Notes: generated by a model from the sequence alone, not told the origin. Shown: positions 34,226-42,561, counted from the stretch's first letter. The stretch is DNA of 64,000 bases from Natronorubrum tibetense GA33 (GCF_000383975.1 NZ_KB913021.1:62001-126000); one strand, 5' to 3'. Numbers and translations: made by a program.

Positions 34226-35152
34226 TTAGTCCTCGAGGACCTCGATGATCTCTTCTGCTGTTCGACTGATTCGGCCGAGCCGCTCTCGAACGACTTCGGG
34301 ATCGTCCGATTCCCACGCCGCGAGGTAGAACGCCGAGCCACTCGTATCGAGCCCGCAGTACCGCCCGACCACGTACGCGACGGCTTCGGCCTCGACCTCG
34401 CGCTTCGAGCGCTCGGTATCGTCGTCGACGTCGAAGTGGAGTAAGGCGTGTGCGTACTCGTGAATCAGCGTCCGGGCGAGATCCGCATTGTTCTCGCGGT
34501 CGCGAGCCTCGACGAGGGGCTTGACGTCGATGAGACTCACCCGCTCACAGACACCTTTTGCCTCTCCATGCGACCATTCCTCCTCGGGGATAATTCGAAC
34601 CGTCACCCCAAGGTCATCATCGGCGGCAGTCAACTGGGTGACGAGACCGTCGGCGTCGCCGGTCGCTTCTGTATCAAGTTCCGGAAGCGGCTCACCGTCG
34701 GTCTGGGAGATGTCGAACACCGGTGCGGGTCTGAACCCAACGAGCCCCTTCGACCACTCTTCAGGCGGTGTCTCGTCGTAGTCACAGTCGCTGCTCTCGT
34801 GGTACCTCGGCGAATTCTCGCACTCTGGGCATTGTTTCGTGATGATTGGTGCCCAGATCCAGATCGCGCTTTCCCCCTCCTGGACGTGCCGATCAAAGTC
34901 TTCTTGCCATGTCCGATAGCCCGCCACGCGGGTCGCCTCGGGACACTGGCGCTTGATCAGGAGCGTATTTTGGTAGGAATAGTCGTGGAAACGGCTCTGG
35001 ACATCGAGCCACTCCTGAAACTCCGCGCTGGATTGCGCCTCGTCGATGCCGGCGACGAGGTCGTTGATCCACTGTTCGATGGTGCTGTTCATCTCGTCCG
35101 ATCGCGTGTCGGTCTCGTCGAAGGAGATCGACGAGTCGCTGGTCGTAGCCAT
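34226..35152 (-). CDS. ArdC-like antirestriction protein
   Basis: 308 residues. The N-terminal ssDNA-binding ArdC domain is at about 20-150 (FHDYSYQNTLLIKRQCPEAT, VAGYRTWQEDF). A zincin domain follows with TLIHEYAHALLHF at about 230-242 (HExxH) and a downstream VEAEAVAYVVGRYCGL giving the third ligand Glu. A CPECENS ... SSDCDYD insertion may hold another metal. ArdC-type proteins protect incoming single strands during conjugation, fitting the transfer genes at 57-64 kb. The start at 35152 has the leader hairpin L2 upstream. Confidence 0.85.
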   Translation of the reverse strand: MATTSDSSISFDETDTRSDEMNSTIEQWINDLVAGIDEAQSSAEFQEWLDVQSRFHDYSYQNTLLIKRQCPEATRVAGYRTWQEDFDRHVQEGESAIWIWAPIITKQCPECENSPRYHESSDCDYDETPPEEWSKGLVGFRPAPVFDISQTDGEPLPELDTEATGDADGLVTQLTAADDDLGVTVRIIPEEEWSHGEAKGVCERVSLIDVKPLVEARDRENNADLARTLIHEYAHALLHFDVDDDTERSKREVEAEAVAYVVGRYCGLDTSGSAFYLAAWESDDPEVVRERLGRISRTAEEIIEVLED

Positions 35153-35196
35153 AATTTCACTGAATCGAGTTCACCGCGACCGCGTCAGTTTAGAAC

Positions 35197-35226
35197 GCGC
35201 CGCACCCCTCTGGGGCGCACAAAAAA
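35197..35226 (-). promoter_or_regulatory. Leader hairpin L2
   Basis: Minus strand: TTTTTTGT, stem GCGCC/GGCGC, loop CCAGAGGGGTGC; 44 nt to the ATG at 35152. The U6 tract starts 13 nt after the stop of the upstream gene (35240). Confidence 0.65.
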
Positions 35227-35239
35227 CCTCCTCTGAGTG

Positions 35240-35587
35240 TCACCAGAGTTCGTGTGGTTCGTCCGCGAACCCGACTGTAACGAGGTACTCGAGATACTCG
35301 TCGAACTGCTCTACGTCGCTGGGCGTGTCTGTCGCGAGGTGACGTGCCCATTCGATGGCCCACTGGAATGCGGGGTCGGTGCCACCCTTTCCGTGGATAT
35401 ACCACCAGCGGGCCGCTTTCAGCACGACGAGCGGATTCGTCGGTGGGTGCTCGCTTGCTAGTCCACAGGTGATCGACCGGATCTCCTCGGGAACGTCTGC
35501 TGGATCTACCTCGGACGTCTGGGTGTTCGGTAGGTCGATTGGAATCTGATCGATTGAGATGTCACTCGGATGCTGCTGTTGACTCAT
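35240..35587 (-). CDS. Accessory-region hypothetical protein
   Basis: 115 residues. Acidic N-terminus, then TNPLVVLKAARWWYIHGKGG, DPAFQWAIEWARHLATDTPS and a helical end. No cysteines or catalytic motif; probably a small helical adaptor. In a run with ArdC-like and DUF6610-like genes, each with its own leader hairpin (L3 here). Confidence 0.7.
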   Translation of the reverse strand: MSQQQHPSDISIDQIPIDLPNTQTSEVDPADVPEEIRSITCGLASEHPPTNPLVVLKAARWWYIHGKGGTDPAFQWAIEWARHLATDTPSDVEQFDEYLEYLVTVGFADEPHELW

Positions 35588-35615
35588 GTAGAATCACTCT
35601 CTTGTGCTCTCTTTC

Positions 35616-35646
35616 GAGCCCTCACCCCTTCCGGGGACGAAAAAAC
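35616..35646 (-). promoter_or_regulatory. Leader hairpin L3
   Basis: Minus strand: TTTTTTCGT, stem CCCC/GGGG around GGAA with AAGGGGTGAGGG following; ATG at 35587. The U-tract starts 12 nt after the stop of the upstream gene (35657). Confidence 0.6.
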
Positions 35647-35656
35647 GACTCGCTGC

Positions 35657-36658
35657 TTAGGCTGGGGGGAAGTAGACGCTTTGCTCGCCGACTAGCTCTT
35701 CGAGTTGGTTCCGATGCCGATGCGTGAAGTAGCAGTCGTAGCTACAGTATCCACAGATATCTCCCGTATCGTACTCTGCTACGAAGGGGCCTTGTTCAGT
35801 CGTCCAAACGTTCACATCGCACTCAGTACACGCCGCACTCTCGATATCACTCGGTGACGGACCGCGATACTCGAACTCGACACCATCTTCCTTCGTTGTC
35901 GATTCGGGCCAAACACCTCGTGCCTGCCAGAACTCCCGGACCTTTGCGAGACTGCACCGGACGGTTTTTCGGATCGTCATGTGCTCGGCGTCGCGACCGC
36001 TGTCGTCCCACCCACTAGCCGTCCAGAACTCGCCAAACTGTGCGCCACGGTGAAGCCCATTCCAGTCGAGCCCCACGATATCTGCGGGCGGGTCACCCGT
36101 CAGCGTGGGACGGGTGAGCTGCTTGATCACGTCCAGTTGTTTCGGCGGACTCCCTCCGAGTATATGGACGCGACGACCACGCCAATCACTCGGTTCTGAA
36201 AATTCGTGAGCGAGCCGGTCGGCATATCCACGGGAGTACCCGACGACGAGGTCATCAGGGATCGCGCGAATCGCGGCACGGCATTTCGGGACGATGACGA
36301 GATCCGTTTCTGGGTAGCTTCCTTGGATCTCGCGAGCAGCAGCGACGTATTGGTCCACCTCCTCGACTTCGTAGGCATCACCAATCACCCCGACCTGGGG
36401 CTCGTGTTCGAAAAAGCGCTCGACGTACCGCTCAAGGTCTGGACTTCGAAAATCGTTATCGAGCATCCCGACAGGCAATTCGAACGCGTTGAATTGCTGC
36501 TGCTGGTAGGTACAGTCCTCTCGAAATCCAGTGAGAAAACCGAGACGAAAGGCGTCAAATGCGAACGGAACTCGATGGAGGAACGCCATGTGGTCGGCCT
36601 GCCGAGCAGCTGCAATTTCGCTGGCTGCACTGCTGGTCGTACTCGCTGTGAGTGCCAT
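35657..36658 (-). CDS. Accessory protein with barrel-like core and C-terminal zinc finger (DUF6610-like)
   Basis: 333 residues. The central part alternates strands and helices: PQVGVIGDAYEVEEVDQYVA, TDLVIVPKCRAAI, DDLVVGYSRGYADRLA, RRVHILGGSPPKQLDVI and ADIVGLDWNG. The order and the 'H-I-L-G-G' strand recall the TIM barrel of tRNA-guanine transglycosylases and their DNA-modifying DpdA relatives; this is inference. The C-terminus has ACTECDVNVW ... CGYCSYDCYFTH, a zinc site. Function unknown; leader L4 and an inverted repeat lie upstream. Confidence 0.7.
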   Translation of the reverse strand: MALTASTTSSAASEIAAARQADHMAFLHRVPFAFDAFRLGFLTGFREDCTYQQQQFNAFELPVGMLDNDFRSPDLERYVERFFEHEPQVGVIGDAYEVEEVDQYVAAAREIQGSYPETDLVIVPKCRAAIRAIPDDLVVGYSRGYADRLAHEFSEPSDWRGRRVHILGGSPPKQLDVIKQLTRPTLTGDPPADIVGLDWNGLHRGAQFGEFWTASGWDDSGRDAEHMTIRKTVRCSLAKVREFWQARGVWPESTTKEDGVEFEYRGPSPSDIESAACTECDVNVWTTEQGPFVAEYDTGDICGYCSYDCYFTHRHRNQLEELVGEQSVYFPPA

Positions 36659-36680
36659 GATGAATCAACGCGGGAATTTG

Positions 36681-36708
36681 CCCCGCACCCCCTCCTGGGG
36701 GAGAAAAA
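36681..36708 (-). promoter_or_regulatory. Leader hairpin L4
   Basis: Minus strand: GTTTTTCTC, stem CCCCC/GGGGG, purine-rich AGGAGGGGGTGCGGGG; 22 nt to the ATG at 36658. Confidence 0.65.
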
Positions 36709-36728
36709 CTGCTACCAGCGGCTAGCCG

Positions 36729-36770
36729 TTAACCAACACAAATTACTGTTATACGATTTCTGTTGGTTAA
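36729..36770 (-). promoter_or_regulatory. Inverted repeat TTAACCAAC-N24-GTTGGTTAA, copy 3
   Basis: Perfect 9-bp arms upstream of L4 and the gene 35657-36658. The minus-strand spacer contains GTATAAC. Confidence 0.7.
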
Positions 36771-36835
36771 TCAGGCTGGTCCCTGTGGAGGCTGCTACGT
36801 TGTCGGTTCAGCACGGATACCTCGCAGATCTCAGT

Positions 36836-37255
36836 TCAGTACGGGGGGTAGCTCGGAGCGATATCCCCGGTTAGTACGCTGCTCTCGAAGGCGTCGCTTT
36901 CGCCGCCCTCGAGGTCGATGATTCGATAGACTGCATCACCGCTCCAGTTACATTCCTCGCTCGAACACACCGCGCTAGCCAGGGCTCCGTTCCCTGTATC
37001 GAGATGGACGCTCTGAAGATCGAGCCGATCGCTACAGAATGGGCACGTCGCCGGAACTTGCGCATATCGGTAGCCCGTACTGATGTCGATGTCATCTTGC
37101 TCAGCGTCGATGCCACGAAGCCCTTCGACGAGATGGCCGACTCGTGAGCGAAACTCGGTGAGAAGCGCGTTGCGGGCTTGCTCGTCGACGGGGAGTTTCG
37201 CGCTATCAAGGGTAATCGTTACTCGATGCGCTGTCGTCTCGTTGGAGTTTTTCAT
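36836..37255 (-). CDS. Accessory zinc-finger protein
   Basis: 139 residues from ATG 37255 (MKNSNETTAHRVTITLD). N-terminal strand/helix part, then CPFCSDRLDLQSV and CSSEECNWSGDAVY: four cysteines for one zinc. No name. The start is supported by leader L5 29 nt upstream. Confidence 0.72.
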   Translation of the reverse strand: MKNSNETTAHRVTITLDSAKLPVDEQARNALLTEFRSRVGHLVEGLRGIDAEQDDIDISTGYRYAQVPATCPFCSDRLDLQSVHLDTGNGALASAVCSSEECNWSGDAVYRIIDLEGGESDAFESSVLTGDIAPSYPPY

Positions 37256-37284
37256 TTGGTTCACCTCTGGGGGGCGTTTGATTT

Positions 37285-37310
37285 CCCCGCACCTCTTCGG
37301 GGGTGAAAAA
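37285..37310 (-). promoter_or_regulatory. Leader hairpin L5
   Basis: Minus strand: CTTTTTCAC, stem CCCCG/CGGGG, loop AAGAGGTG; 29 nt to the ATG at 37255. Confidence 0.65.
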
Positions 37311-37331
37311 GATCTTCGACTACGAGCTGAC

Positions 37332-37554
37332 TCACCCCTCTTGTGAGCGGATTTCTTGTGCCTGACGTTCGAGACACCGGAGAATCTGAACACGTCCCTG
37401 ATTCGCATTCTCGTACGCGACACAAGCACCGTAGTGTCTCCATGTCGTTGATCGTCACGATACCGGGGTTGATGAGTCGAGTGTTTGGTGGCTCGAGACG
37501 CTGTTTTGGCGTAAGACCGCCCGATTCTACAGATTGATCTGATGACTCACTCAC
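37332..37554 (-). pseudogene. Frameshifted small accessory gene
   Basis: From ATG 37554 the frame reads MSESSDQSVESGGLTPKQRL and INPGIVTINDMET. The natural-looking continuation, WRHYGACVAYENANQGRVQI then RCLERQAQEIRSQEG-stop at 37332, is in another frame, with no start of its own. One indel near 37440 explains it. Leader L6 is intact. It could be a sequencing error in a real gene. Confidence 0.55.
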
Positions 37555-37560
37555 TGATGT

Positions 37561-37590
37561 TCGCCTCCGCGCTTTTGAGGCGAGAAAAAA
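37561..37590 (-). promoter_or_regulatory. Leader hairpin L6
   Basis: Minus strand: TTTTTTC, perfect 7-bp stem TCGCCTC/GAGGCGA around AAAAGCGCG; only 6 nt to the ATG at 37554. Confidence 0.65.
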
Positions 37591-37635
37591 CGGCTCTAGG
37601 TTGACCTGCTTCCGTGACCGGCTATCAGCTGTACG

Positions 37636-37920
37636 TCACGCATTTAGACCCCACCAAACATCGTCTTCGACTGCCTGCAGTTCGCGTTCTGCACGCTTGA
37701 CGAAGTCACGTCCAACGAGTTCGATCGCTGTTTCTCGATCGATTTCGTCATTCACGTACCGCGAGAGGACGAGGTCTATCCAGAGGTCTTCGACACCGTG
37801 TTCCAGCGCCTGTTCGAGGATCTCCGACTCGGGGATGCCTCGCGCTTCCGCGATTTCTTGCACCCGTTCGTTGAGACTCGTGGCCGTGTCTCCGCAATTG
37901 CTCTGCAATGAATTAAACAT
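37636..37920 (-). CDS. Ribbon-helix-helix-like protein, probable antitoxin-type regulator
   Basis: 94 residues. SLNERVQEIAEARGIPESEI then LEQALEHGVEDLWIDLVLSR reads as an RHH/UPF0175-type N-terminus followed by a helical tail (ETAIELVGRDFVKRAERELQ). Such proteins often partner PIN toxins, but no toxin is adjacent. It follows the regulator 37948-38607 by 27 nt, so the two are probably one operon. Confidence 0.68.
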   Translation of the reverse strand: MFNSLQSNCGDTATSLNERVQEIAEARGIPESEILEQALEHGVEDLWIDLVLSRYVNDEIDRETAIELVGRDFVKRAERELQAVEDDVWWGLNA

Positions 37921-37947
37921 CTCTGGATACTCTGATGGCAGCCCAGG

Positions 37948-38607
37948 TTAGTTTGGGCGGTAGTTCGCGTCAGTGTCGACCTCGTCGTACATACGGTCGA
38001 GCATATCGAGTGCTGACTGAAAGTGTGCGTAGTGCTCGTTTGCGAACGCTACGGTTTCTTGGAGGGAGATAACGGGCCGTCCTTCGACCATCTCGGCCTC
38101 GATCTGTGCCTCCGGCTCGAGTACCACCTGTATCGCACCATCGAGGTCGGCAGCGGGCTGGCGCTCCTCTGCAGCTGGGATTCCGAACCGATCGAAGAAC
38201 GCCGTCCAGGCGTCGAGGTCGGACTCGTAGACGGCGATGAACAGCGGATAGTCCTCTGGGTCGCGAGCGACCTGATAGCCACCGCGGGTCCAGACGTAGA
38301 CCGCATCGATGGCAGTGAATGCATACTCCATACCCGCGAACTGCGGGAGGACGTACGCCTCCGAGATCGACGGCGGCGAGATGTCTGCTGCCGCCGTCAG
38401 GAACTTGAGACCGGCGTCTCGGAGCGTCTGATCGACGAGATGAATCCCATCGTCGTACGCGACGTATCCTGCCTCCTCGAGGCGGTTCACAACGCGACGA
38501 ATCGTTTCCCGGTTCTCGTCGATCTTCCGTGTGACGCCGGAGATGGAATCACCCGTGTCAAGCGCGAGGATGACCTTGAGTTCCCTCTCGCCACATACTT
38601 CGCACAT
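37948..38607 (-). CDS. Haloarchaeal HTH regulator with C-terminal sensor-like domain
   Basis: 219 residues from ATG 38607 (MCEVCGERELKVILALDTGD). A CEVC pair and winged helix (about 12-60, RETIRRVVNRLEEAGYVAYD). The following domain has MEYAFTAIDAVYVWTRGGYQ, YPLFIAVYESDLDAWTAFFD and VQVVLEPEAQIEAE-like text. I know this arrangement from a common family in haloarchaeal genomes; ligand unknown. Upstream is a near-palindrome GCACAGAATTGTGT. Confidence 0.75.
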   Translation of the reverse strand: MCEVCGERELKVILALDTGDSISGVTRKIDENRETIRRVVNRLEEAGYVAYDDGIHLVDQTLRDAGLKFLTAAADISPPSISEAYVLPQFAGMEYAFTAIDAVYVWTRGGYQVARDPEDYPLFIAVYESDLDAWTAFFDRFGIPAAEERQPAADLDGAIQVVLEPEAQIEAEMVEGRPVISLQETVAFANEHYAHFQSALDMLDRMYDEVDTDANYRPN

Positions 38608-38648
38608 CCTATATTTACACAATTCTGTGCAACAACCAAATAACCGTC

Positions 38649-39056
38649 TCACGGCCCCGCAGATGCCGTGAGGACCTCTGAGTTGTTCACCCCAAGAGCG
38701 GATTCAATCTCGATACCGGTGAGTCGCCAATGCTCGTTAGGACTGGCACACTCCAGTTGACTCACAACCTCGTTCTTGAACTGGGTGTAGTGCGTTAGTG
38801 CAAATTCTTCGTCCTCGGTGTAGTCGAGCAGGAGCGCGAGTGCGAGCTGCGCTGGCCCACTCCCACTGTATCCCCATTCGAATCCCGAGGGACTGTGGTT
38901 TACCAGCTTGAGGCTTCGGTCTGGAGTGAGGCGTTCTTGTTCAGGTAGCTTCTCCACGACGGCACGCCCTCGCTGTCGGTAGCCGACGTAGACGATGTCG
39001 CGGTCACTTCTCTGGCTTCTTTGTTGGAGCGACTGTGAGTCGATAGTTCTACTCAT
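38649..39056 (-). CDS. DUF6166-like accessory protein
   Basis: 135 residues from ATG 39056 (MSRTIDSQ). The conserved core SPSGFEWGYSGSGPAQLALA then LLLDYTEDEEFAL is what I associate with DUF6166, found on plasmids and phages; function unknown. A GTG at 39086 would overlap the leader hairpin L7 and is unlikely. Confidence 0.78.
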   Translation of the reverse strand: MSRTIDSQSLQQRSQRSDRDIVYVGYRQRGRAVVEKLPEQERLTPDRSLKLVNHSPSGFEWGYSGSGPAQLALALLLDYTEDEEFALTHYTQFKNEVVSQLECASPNEHWRLTGIEIESALGVNNSEVLTASAGP

Positions 39057-39083
39057 GGGTCTGTTCGAGAGTACTCGTTTGAG

Positions 39084-39113
39084 CACCCCCGCACCCCTCA
39101 GGGGGTGAAAAAC
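39084..39113 (-). promoter_or_regulatory. Leader hairpin L7
   Basis: Minus strand: GTTTTT, perfect 7-bp stem CACCCCC/GGGGGTG around TGAGGGGTGC; 27 nt to the ATG at 39056. The clearest example. Confidence 0.7.
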
Positions 39114-39151
39114 TTGCTGCAGTTCCTGAGTTGTAGAGGGCCTTGCACACG

Positions 39152-39192
39152 TTAACCAACGGTTTCGGGCGTCTACATTCTACGTTGGTTAA
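39152..39192 (-). promoter_or_regulatory. Inverted repeat TTAACCAAC-N23-GTTGGTTAA, copy 4
   Basis: Perfect 9-bp arms upstream of L7 and the DUF6166-like gene. Confidence 0.7.
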
Positions 39193-39213
39193 GATATTGC
39201 TCAGCTGATCATC

Positions 39214-40098
39214 TTATTGAGGGTCTGGTCCGTGACGAGGCGATTGACACACCTGGCACTCCCACATCGGCTGGCCAGACCACTCGTCATCTGGGACAGT
39301 CTCGAACTCTTGGAACTGATGCTCAGTCTTTCGACCACACTTGCGACATTCAAGACGTGTTCTCGAGGGAACGCTGGGTTGACAATCCTCTGAATGCTCG
39401 TCGGTGACGGCGCGCTGGAGTGCAACGGCTGGCACCAACCAGACGTCGTTTTCGGCACTCTCCAGTAGGGCTGTAAGTCGATCTTCGTTGCGAACGTCGT
39501 ACCCTCCCTCATCGTAGAGAAACGTTGAGTGCGCCCCCTCACTCCATGACTGCGTCGACTCTGTCTGTCCCGTCCGCTCACGAGCGGCGGTGAGTAGCTG
39601 TTCACCGCTTTCGGAGGTGACTCGAACTGCTTCGGGCAGCGAGGGCCACTTGTCGGTCAGTTGTGCAGCGGGCTCTGTATCGAGGTCATAGATCAGTTGG
39701 CAGTTGTCGACCGCTGGGTCCCTGTCAGCCTTCGTGAGGAGCGTGGCCGCAGCAGCACCCTTCGCGATGGCGGTGTAGAACGTCGCCGCCTCGACGAGCA
39801 GATGGACGACATGGAGTAGTGTCCACTCAGTATCCGAGGAGGGACTCTCGTCACTGGTTTCATCGAGATGATTTGAGAGGCAGAACCGACACTTGGTGCG
39901 GTTAGCAGAAATCGAAGCGCCACATGAGGAACACTCGCTCTGTGTCGATCCCGTTCGATTTGGATACGATTCGAGCCCTTCCCTTCGCAGTCCCTCTCCT
40001 TGTCCTGTGTTGCCCCGTCCAGAAAGCTGGTTGTCGGGAACGTGGTTCGTTTCGCCAAGGGGTCGTAGTTCCTCAAAATCAGATTGTCGTCCATTCAT
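39214..40098 (-). CDS. Accessory zinc-binding protein of unknown function
   Basis: 294 residues from ATG 40098 (MNGRQSDFEELRPLGETNHV). A four-Cys finger CSSCGASISANRTKCRFC at about 57-74, a helical middle (LLVEAATFYTAIAKGAAAAT), and a second finger at the C-terminus, CRKCGRKTEHQFQEF ... WECQVCQSP. A TTTAAATA TATA element stands about 30 nt before the start, without a leader hairpin. Widespread on haloarchaeal plasmids; job unknown. Confidence 0.72.
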   Translation of the reverse strand: MNGRQSDFEELRPLGETNHVPDNQLSGRGNTGQGEGLRREGLESYPNRTGSTQSECSSCGASISANRTKCRFCLSNHLDETSDESPSSDTEWTLLHVVHLLVEAATFYTAIAKGAAAATLLTKADRDPAVDNCQLIYDLDTEPAAQLTDKWPSLPEAVRVTSESGEQLLTAARERTGQTESTQSWSEGAHSTFLYDEGGYDVRNEDRLTALLESAENDVWLVPAVALQRAVTDEHSEDCQPSVPSRTRLECRKCGRKTEHQFQEFETVPDDEWSGQPMWECQVCQSPRHGPDPQ

Positions 40099-40192
40099 AG
40101 AGTCGTCTGGCAACATCTTCCTTCGTCTCTGTATTTAAATCTCGGCGATCAACGCCGAACTTGAATCGGAAGAAAACTCGCAGATCGCGTCT

Positions 40193-41119
40193 TCAGACAG
40201 CCAATTCCTTCAGCGTATCTTGATGCGACCGGATGGTCGTTGCAGTGACGCTCGCCACCTCCGCCACTTCCGCCTGCGTCAGCCATCGTCCCTCTTCACG
40301 ACCCGCCTTATACAGACAGGCGGCTGCGAATCCTGATGGTTTGACGCCCGACGCTACTCCTGTCGATTCCGCCTGTTCAGCCAACCTCCGAGCTCGCTGT
40401 CGGAGGTACGCTGGAACATCGAGTTCTGACGCGAGACGAGGGATAAATTCGCTGGGGCGGACAGGCTGGGTCGGAAGTCCGAGTTCTGTATTCAACGTCT
40501 TGTACGCATTCGTGACTCTCGACTGGTCAACGCGTGCCGCGTCGACGACGTCGTCGAGTAACCGCGAGTGGCCGTTACAGCGACAGGTTCCGTAGATGCT
40601 TGCAGCAGCTACCGCCTCGATCGATCGACCTCGAAGCAGGTCTTCGTTCTGGGCGCTCCGGAACAGCTGACACGCCTGGTCACGAACCGAATCTGAGAGC
40701 TCGAGGACGCTCGCAATTCTTCGAACTTCACCCAGCCCGTGTGCGAGGTTTCGCTCGGCTTTCGACTGGAACCGACCACGAGTCTGTTCACGCCGCATTC
40801 GGGATAGTCGCTGGCGCTTTCGTCCGGAGAGTTTGTTCCCGTTCGCATCTTTCCAGCGACCGATCTCGGTCGAAAGTCCTCGGTCATGACGTGCTGCTGT
40901 AAGTGGCGCACCCGTCCGCTTTCGCTGGTCCTGATCGTGAGTTCTCCATTCAGGGCCGTGGTCGATTCGTTGTTCGTCAATAACGAGTCCACAGTCCTCA
41001 CAGATGGTTTCGACCGAGTTGGTAGTGACCCGGCCATTGCACTCGGGACATGAGTTCGTGCTGGAGTTCGTCTGGATGTCCTCGTCGAAGCTTGTTTCGT
41101 AGATATCTCTCGTCGACAT
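40193..41119 (-). CDS. tfb: Transcription initiation factor IIB
   Basis: 308 residues. Zinc ribbon CPECNGR ... CEDCGLVIDE at about 24-47, B-finger/linker (GPEWRTHDQDQRKRTGAPLT), and two cyclin folds: about 120-205 (ASIYGTCRCNGHSRLLDDVV) and 215-305, the last helix-turn-helix ending TQAEVAEVASVTATTIRSHQ. TFB binds TBP-DNA and positions polymerase. Being in the accessory region with leader L8, it may serve element promoters. Confidence 0.95.
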   Translation of the reverse strand: MSTRDIYETSFDEDIQTNSSTNSCPECNGRVTTNSVETICEDCGLVIDEQRIDHGPEWRTHDQDQRKRTGAPLTAARHDRGLSTEIGRWKDANGNKLSGRKRQRLSRMRREQTRGRFQSKAERNLAHGLGEVRRIASVLELSDSVRDQACQLFRSAQNEDLLRGRSIEAVAAASIYGTCRCNGHSRLLDDVVDAARVDQSRVTNAYKTLNTELGLPTQPVRPSEFIPRLASELDVPAYLRQRARRLAEQAESTGVASGVKPSGFAAACLYKAGREEGRWLTQAEVAEVASVTATTIRSHQDTLKELAV

Positions 41120-41159
41120 GTTTTCTCACCAATTTTTTGAGATTCGCCGGTACGGCGAC

Positions 41160-41185
41160 CCCCTCACCCATTGAGGGGACAATAG
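41160..41185 (-). promoter_or_regulatory. Leader hairpin L8
   Basis: Minus strand: TATTGTC, stem CCCCTC/GAGGGG, loop AATGGGT; 40 nt to the tfb ATG. The U-tract is weakened to TATTGT. Confidence 0.55.
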
Positions 41186-41509
41186 ACTATATGCAGGATT
41201 GAAGTGCTTACACAAGGAGTCGATGAGAACCTCGGCGCCTGCGATAAGATCGACAAGAGAAGGAACTCAGACTGTTCGAGTATAGGTCTTATTCCGAGTC
41301 CTCAACGTGCTGCCGGACTGTGTCGGTCGGGAATAACTTCTCGACGAACTCTGAGAGCCGACTCCGAATCTGGTCTACATCGTCTTGGAGCGTCTGGCCT
41401 GATTTGTGATGGGCCATCCATCGGCGCTCGGCACGATTCATGCTCTCGATCTTCGAGATGGTCTTCTGGTCGAGCTCCGCGTGTTCGGTCAGTTCGTTGA
41501 GGATTGATA

Positions 41510-42561
41510 CTCAAGGACATAAGTACGTAAAGACGCTCGGCGGTTCAATGGTGTCAAGCGCGGTCAGTGCAGCCCCTTGAAGTTTATCCAGTGTGTCGAA
41601 CAGGCGGTTGCCCAGTGCTTGGTTGAGACGTCGCCAGCACTCTTCCACGGGGTTCAGCTCCGGTGAACCCCGTGGAAGGTAGCACAGTTCGATCGGGGTT
41701 CTTTCGGCGTATTCCTGCACCTTGTTCGCCGTGAAATAGGAAGCGTTGTCCAAGACGACGCAGATCTTGTCGCCGAACTCGGTTTGGAGAGCATCGAGAA
41801 ACCGAATTGTGGTGTCGCTGTTGAAATTTTCCTCACACGGCAAAAAGAACGTCTCGCCGCTGTCGCTGACCGCCCCAAGGAGTTTGATACTGTCCCACGC
41901 GCCCGTCACCGGGAGTGACGGGCGCTCTCCTTCTGGAAACCACGCGTAGATCAGCGTTGAGAGCACCTGACGCGTCTGATCAATGGTCAGGAGCGTGTAT
42001 TCGTCGTCCAAGTTGTCGAGCTTTTTTTGAACCCGTCTTTCCACGCTTCCTGAGCTCGTTCGTCGGACTTGTGGAACTCCGGCCGGGCTGTCTTCCAGGA
42101 CAGCCCGGCCTCAGACATCAGTCGTCGGATGTGTCGTTCGCAGTACTCGACACCGAACTCCTCAACGAGATAATGACGAGCGAGTGGAACAGACCACGCA
42201 GGCGCGTCAAGCCCAATTTCCTCTGGTGATTTGTGGAGCACTTCAACGAACTGCTCGTACTCTTCGTCGGAGAGCTCTGAGGGTCTTCCCGACCGGTGTT
42301 CGTCGTAGACGACCTCCTCGAACGGCTCGTCGGCGAGCCGTTCGAGTCGGTCAAGCCACTGCGAGAGCCAGGCAGCAGTATATCCATACCGTTCAGCGAC
42401 CTCTTCTAACGTCGCACCGTCTTCTTCGAGATAATTGATTGCCGCCATTAGCCGCTGTGTCGGCTTCTTCCCCTCGACCTCCGCCAAGACCTGGCGGAGG
42501 TCTTCAATAGAGACGTTGTCGAGAGAGTTCATAATCGATCAATGTTGTTCCTCGTTTAAAA
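41510..42561 (-). mobile_element. IS630-family insertion sequence, copy 2 (different type)
   Basis: 1052 bp between TA copies at 41508-41509 and 42562-42563. The host gene reads through perfectly if the element plus one TA is removed, so the ends are firm. Terminal repeats are weak (CTCAAGGACATAAGTACG and TTTTAAACGAGGAACAAC inward). Confidence 0.88.
41511..42532 (-). CDS. IS630 transposase made by frameshift (orfA 41987-42532, orfB 41511-42044)
   Basis: OrfA (181 residues) has two HTH segments (ATLEEVAERYGYTAAWLSQW, YCERHIRRLMSEAGLSW). OrfB (177 residues) has the DDE catalytic parts LLTIDQTRQVL, KICVVLDNASYF and SPELNPVEECWRRLNQAL. The frames overlap at T7 on the plus strand (42022-42028), A7 in the mRNA; slipping joins DGFKKK to LDNLDDEYTLLTID. 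The same solution as in copy 1, although the proteins are different. Confidence 0.9.

Noticed and set aside
38607-38652. Upstream start for the regulator at 37948 (using 38652)
   Set aside because: The extra 15 residues (MRRLFGCCTELCKYR) overlap the neighbouring gene's stop and the family normally begins with MCEVC.
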